Below are positions 6,270 through 8,954 of a stretch of 8,954 bases of DNA, piece by piece (positions within the stretch are counted from its first letter, which is position 1; the number at the start of each line of letters is the position of its first letter). Source of the stretch: Flavobacteriales bacterium UBA6969 (GTDB lineage: Bacteria; Bacteroidota; Bacteroidia; Flavobacteriales_D; Sanyastnellaceae); contig DJYV01000046.1 in assembly GCA_002448555.1 (NCBI GenBank), forward strand, positions 15,532-24,485, written 5' to 3'. A program made the position numbers and the translations under genes. A model generated the notes under the pieces. It had not been told where the DNA came from, did not search any database, and was given only the letters and a program-made list of their open reading frames with translations.

Positions 6270-7553
6270 TCAATGCGGCTGGGTGGCGGACTTAAGGATG
6301 TGCACGAAACGCGCGATGTCTACAAAGGTATTGTACATCGGCACAGGGGCCATGCGTATGACGTTGGGTTCACGCCAATCAACCACCACACCGGCATCCG
6401 TTAAGGCTTGAAACAGCTCCCGACCGAACCCATGGGCGACGAGCGAAAGTTGGCATCCGCGCTGGGTGGGGTTGGAGGGCGTGATGACTTCCAAACGCGC
6501 ACGGTTGTGCTCGGCCACTGCTGCGATTCCTGCTTCGAGGTAGGCGGTTAACCGCAGGCTTTTGGCCCGCAACGCCTCCATGCCGGCTGCGGTAAATTGT
6601 TCCAAAGCGATGGCGTGAATGGCCATGTTGAAGACCGGGGCGTTGGACATTTGCCAGGCTTCGGCAGTGCCCATGCTGTCAAATTGCGGTTCCATCAGAA
6701 ACCGGCGTTTGGCGTTGTGGCCCCACCACCCTTCGAATCGTGGCACGGCGTCATCCACAACGTGGCGCTCGTGCACAAAGGCACCGGCCACCGCACCTGG
6801 TCCGGAATTGAGGTATTTATAGGTGCACCAGCAGGCGAAGTCGACGTTCCAAGCGTGCAATTCCAGGGGGACATTTCCCACGGCGTGCGCGAGGTCGAAC
6901 CCGCTCAAAGCACCCGCGGCGTGCGCTGCGGCGGTGATGCGCGGCATGTCCAGCCATTGGCCTGTGAAGTATTGCACCCCGCCCATCATGACGAGGGCGA
7001 TTTCGTCGCCACGGTCACGCAGGATGGCCTCAATGTCGGCTTCTTCAATGACGCTGCCTCCTTCGCGTGGAGCCACCTCAATGATGTCCACTGCCGGGTC
7101 GCCGCCGTGAAAGCGGACCTGGCTGGCGAGGGCGTATTGGTCTGAAGGGAAAGCCTTGGCCTCGCAAAGGATTTTGGTGCGCTTCCCGCTTGGTCGGTAA
7201 AAACTCACCAGGAGTAAGTGCAAATTCACCGTCAGCGCGTTCATGGCGACCACTTCATTGGCCTTGGCTCCGACGAGGTGCGACAGCCCTTGCGCGAAGC
7301 GTTCATGGTAGCTGACCCAAGGGTGTTGGGATCTGAAATGTCCCTCCACCCCGTGTTCGGCCCAGTCGTTCAACTCCGTTCGAAGGGCTGCTTCTGCAGC
7401 CTTGGGCTGGAGTCCGAGCGAATTGCCCGTGAAGTAGACCACGTCGGATCCAGCGTGCTGAGGGACATGAAAATCACCCCGTCGAGTGGGTAGGGTGTCG
7501 GTGGCATCCAATTGCCGTGCGCGGGCCAGCTCATACGGTGCAAACGTCTCCAT
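6270..7553 (-). CDS. kynU: Kynureninase
   Basis: The 427-residue PLP enzyme hydrolyses kynurenine (or 3-hydroxykynurenine) to anthranilate (or 3-hydroxyanthranilate) and alanine, in tryptophan catabolism and the kynurenine route to NAD. Family features are YFTGNSLGLQPK at 40-51, EGHFRSQHPWVSYHE at 70-84, GFDLAHAVGN at 218-227 and CWCTYKYLNSGPG at 241-253. K246 is the expected PLP-binding lysine. D220 lies 26 residues before it, the same spacing as Asp201-Lys227 in the Pseudomonas enzyme, and Y245 directly precedes it. RFEGWWGHN at 272-280 is also typical. Length is normal and the gene looks intact. No other kynurenine-pathway gene is in the window. It starts 51 bases after the UbiA-like gene and may be in an operon with it. 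Confidence 0.96.
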   Translation of the reverse strand: METFAPYELARARQLDATDTLPTRRGDFHVPQHAGSDVVYFTGNSLGLQPKAAEAALRTELNDWAEHGVEGHFRSQHPWVSYHERFAQGLSHLVGAKANEVVAMNALTVNLHLLLVSFYRPSGKRTKILCEAKAFPSDQYALASQVRFHGGDPAVDIIEVAPREGGSVIEEADIEAILRDRGDEIALVMMGGVQYFTGQWLDMPRITAAAHAAGALSGFDLAHAVGNVPLELHAWNVDFACWCTYKYLNSGPGAVAGAFVHERHVVDDAVPRFEGWWGHNAKRRFLMEPQFDSMGTAEAWQMSNAPVFNMAIHAIALEQFTAAGMEALRAKSLRLTAYLEAGIAAVAEHNRARLEVITPSNPTQRGCQLSLVAHGFGRELFQALTDAGVVVDWREPNVIRMAPVPMYNTFVDIARFVHILKSATQPH

Positions 7554-7572
7554 GGTTTTCGGTGTCGAGGAA

Positions 7573-7580
7573 CAAATTTC
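7573..7580 (-). promoter_or_regulatory. Possible -7 promoter element for kynU
   Basis: On the minus strand this reads GAAATTTG, seven of eight matches to TAnnTTTG, 19 bases before the kynU ATG. No convincing -33 element is visible, so kynU may instead be co-transcribed from the gene upstream. Confidence 0.25.
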
Positions 7581-7604
7581 GAAGGAAACAGCTCCCGTGC
7601 GGCG

Positions 7605-8456
7605 TCACGTGAGCAAAAATGCCAACACCCCTTGGAGGATGAGGCAGCCGTCAAGCCACAAGCTGAAGATCCATTCGTTGCGTGCGAAGGGAACAAGGGC
7701 GATGCCGACCATTGCCACGGCCCCCGCTATGGCCCGTGCCGAGGAGGTATCCAACCCCCAAAAGCCCCCCAAGCTCAACACGACCAACGTGATGGCCAGC
7801 GCCGTGGTGAACCGAACACCCGATTGCTGCGGAACCGTGCGCAGTTCCGCCGAGTCGATGGAGAGGTCGCGCACATCGAAGGGGAGGGTAATCCCGGCCA
7901 CGAAAAGCGTTTGCACCCCGATGGATTTAACAGCAGCCCATTCACTGAGCGCAACACCCGAAGGCAGGAACTGCAGAGGGAGCCAGCCGGTTACCAGTCC
8001 CCATGCCAGCGCAATGACCGGCCACTTCAGTCGAGGGATGTCGCGCCACCCACGACCGCCGGTGATGGGGTTGGAAGCGTAGCCAAATGCGAGCGTGGCC
8101 ACGCCGAACAGCACGGCGGGATGGTCCAAGGCCAATACGACAGCACTCCGCCATTCCGGGGCGCATGCCCATGCCCATGCCACGGCGAGAACACTCCATC
8201 CCCAAGCCATGGGGTTTTCCCACCGTTCAAGAAAAACGCGCCGTTCGCGCGGAATTCCCGAGGGGTTTTTGCGCAGCTTAATGAGACGTTGCAGTGTGTA
8301 CACGCACCCTGTGGCGACCCCAATTCCCGTCAATCCGTGCCACGTGAAAACGCTCCACTCTTCCACTGCATGGCCGTGGCCCAACACCGTTGCTGCTGCC
8401 GCGCCAAAAGCCCCCAGTGCAATCCAGATGTGTGTAAACGCAACTAATTTGACCAT
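7605..8456 (-). CDS. UbiA-like prenyltransferase-family membrane protein
   Basis: The 283-residue, strongly hydrophobic protein has about eight or nine predicted membrane segments. From about 191, LPFDVRDLSIDSAELRTVPQ resembles the second aspartate-rich motif of UbiA prenyltransferases (D-x2-D-x3-D, here D194, D197 and D201, followed by R-T-x-P). The position expected for the first NDxxD motif reads CVYTLQRLIK (51-60), without aspartates. RDIPRLKWPVIALAWGLVTGWLP (138-160) resembles a block I recall from Bacteroidota UbiA-like proteins of unknown function. If active it would move an isoprenoid chain onto an acceptor in the membrane, but the missing motif makes this uncertain. I chose ATG 8456 because MVKLVAFTHIWIALG begins the first helix and a promoter-like element lies four bases upstream. 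In-frame ATGs at 8483 and 8555 would add a hydrophilic extension. Confidence 0.72.
   Translation of the reverse strand: MVKLVAFTHIWIALGAFGAAAATVLGHGHAVEEWSVFTWHGLTGIGVATGCVYTLQRLIKLRKNPSGIPRERRVFLERWENPMAWGWSVLAVAWAWACAPEWRSAVVLALDHPAVLFGVATLAFGYASNPITGGRGWRDIPRLKWPVIALAWGLVTGWLPLQFLPSGVALSEWAAVKSIGVQTLFVAGITLPFDVRDLSIDSAELRTVPQQSGVRFTTALAITLVVLSLGGFWGLDTSSARAIAGAVAMVGIALVPFARNEWIFSLWLDGCLILQGVLAFLLT
8164..8181 (+). repeat. Three direct copies of CATGCC inside the UbiA-like gene
   Basis: CATGCC occurs three times in tandem. On the coding strand it encodes alternating Ala-Trp (AWAWA) within a membrane helix. This is probably a by-product of codon use in a hydrophobic segment. Confidence 0.6.
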
Positions 8457-8460
8457 GGCA

Positions 8461-8468
8461 CAAAGGTC
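8461..8468 (-). promoter_or_regulatory. Candidate -7 promoter element for the UbiA-like gene
   Basis: On the minus strand this reads GACCTTTG, seven of eight matches to TAnnTTTG, and ends four bases before the ATG at 8456. This is the same spacing as at comF and the sulfoxide reductase gene. A clear -33 element is not visible. Confidence 0.4.
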
Positions 8469-8572
8469 GTTGTTCTGATGCATTGTGGCGCAGAAAAAGT
8501 GCCCCTGAGCCCCTCGGGGATTCGTTTGGGTGCTTGGTGAAAAACTTTCGCTCATGTGGGCGAATCCGGGTG

Positions 8573-8580
8573 TAAATTTG
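8573..8580 (+). promoter_or_regulatory. Candidate -7 promoter element for gcvP
   Basis: TAAATTTG is an exact match to the TAnnTTTG -7 consensus, 42 bases before the gcvP ATG. The expected -33 position has no TTTG. The nearest candidate, TTTC at 8546-8549, is 23 bases away. The predicted leader of about 35-40 bases is too short for a glycine riboswitch. Confidence 0.45.
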
Positions 8581-8627
8581 CCGCTTTAATCGTCGCCTTA
8601 ACCGCCGCTAAACCCGTCGCTTATGCA
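8580..8627 (+). repeat. Four imperfect 12-bp tandem units in the gcvP leader
   Basis: Four consecutive 12-base units begin at 8580, 8592, 8604 and 8616. Each starts GCCGC or GTCGC and continues with a T/A-rich stretch; units 1 and 2 read GCCGCTTTAATC and GTCGCCTTAACC. The fourth unit contains the gcvP start codon. They begin at the last base of the -7 element. No function can be assigned. Confidence 0.55.
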
Positions 8628-8954
8628 CGCCGCCAAATTCACCTCTCGTCACATCGGTCCCCGCGAGGAGGATCAGCAGACGATGCTCCGGACGATCGGA
8701 GTCGCCTCCATCGAAGACCTGGTTGCCAAGACCGTTCCGGGCAAAATCCGCCAACGGGAACGCCTGCAGCTGACTCCGGCTTTGTCAGAAAGTCAATACC
8801 TCGAACACATTGATGGCATTGCGGCCAAGAATACCGTGTTCAAGAATTACATCGGTATGGGGTACTACCCGACAGAAGTGCCAAGTGTGATTCGCCGGAA
8901 TGTGCTGGAAAATCCAGGGTGGTACACAGCTTACACACCCTACCAAGCGGAGAT
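8623..8954 (+). CDS. gcvP: Glycine dehydrogenase (decarboxylating), glycine cleavage system P protein (5' part)
   Basis: The first 110 codons are present and the frame runs off the right edge. MHAAKFTSRHIGPREEDQQTML opens the protein, and FxxRHIGP is the standard N-terminal signature of GcvP. VPGKIR near 38-43, NYIGMGYYPTEVPSVIRRNVLENPGWYTAYTPYQAE (75-110) and the spacing between them match the family closely. GcvP is the PLP-dependent enzyme that decarboxylates glycine and passes the aminomethyl group to the lipoyl H protein. The PLP lysine lies far downstream, outside the window. The ATG fits the family N-terminus. The gene is divergent from the UbiA-like gene, and its short leader holds the 12-bp tandem units. 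Confidence 0.96.
   Translation, partial: MHAAKFTSRHIGPREEDQQTMLRTIGVASIEDLVAKTVPGKIRQRERLQLTPALSESQYLEHIDGIAAKNTVFKNYIGMGYYPTEVPSVIRRNVLENPGWYTAYTPYQAE

Noticed and set aside
7512..8447. 311-codon open frame on the plus strand opposite the UbiA-like gene
   Set aside because: Its product is rich in Arg, His, Pro, Gly and Cys with no domain-like pattern, as expected of a GC-rich antisense shadow. The minus-strand frame encodes clear membrane helices and a UbiA-like motif.
8457..8555. N-terminal extension of the UbiA-like protein from the ATG at 8555 or 8483
   Set aside because: The extra residues are hydrophilic and low in pattern. The family-like first helix begins at the ATG at 8456, with a promoter-like element four bases before it.
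8580..8622. Glycine riboswitch upstream of gcvP
   Set aside because: The leader is about 40 bases, far shorter than a glycine aptamer, and no conserved aptamer cores are visible.
1..8954. Mobile element, CRISPR array, tRNA/rRNA or defence system
   Set aside because: No transposase or integrase frame, terminal inverted repeats, spaced direct repeats, tRNA-like cloverleaf or defence-type domain was seen. Nearly all bases are taken up by recognisable genes.

Overview
The window looks like a chromosomal housekeeping region of a member of the Bacteroidota with fairly GC-rich DNA. Four things point there: a secreted protein with the gliding-motility-associated C-terminal domain used as a type IX secretion signal, an Ig-like lipoprotein of a type typical of the phylum, candidate promoters of the Bacteroidota TAnnTTTG type just before start codons, and few convincing Shine-Dalgarno sequences. 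I cannot name the genus. No mobile element, CRISPR array, tRNA or rRNA is visible, and coding density is very high.

Layout from left to right. The window opens with the last codons of a plus-strand gene, probably secA. Facing it is a minus-strand DUF72 (YecE-like) gene. A 67-73 bp divergent promoter region separates that gene from a plus-strand run: comF-like phosphoribosyltransferase, free methionine-(R)-sulfoxide reductase, Ig-like lipoprotein, and a type B T9SS cargo protein. The last three are joined by two ATGA stop/start overlaps. The run meets a minus-strand group head-on, with one base between the stop codons. Read in its own direction, that group is a UbiA-like membrane protein, kynureninase, and a TrkA/KtrA-type potassium channel regulator. 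A second divergent promoter region of up to 166 bp separates the UbiA-like gene from gcvP, which runs off the right edge.

The genes do not form one obvious pathway. The lipoprotein and T9SS cargo plausibly belong together at the cell surface, with the reductase co-transcribed. Kynureninase (tryptophan catabolism or NAD synthesis), the potassium regulator and GcvP (glycine cleavage) look independent.

I did not find a convincing new system. The best second-look signals are: a repeated promoter-to-start arrangement that would give leaderless mRNAs at several genes; a SecA-like C-terminus without the usual zinc-binding motif; a UbiA-like protein without a recognisable first aspartate motif; and four imperfect 12-bp tandem units in the gcvP leader.
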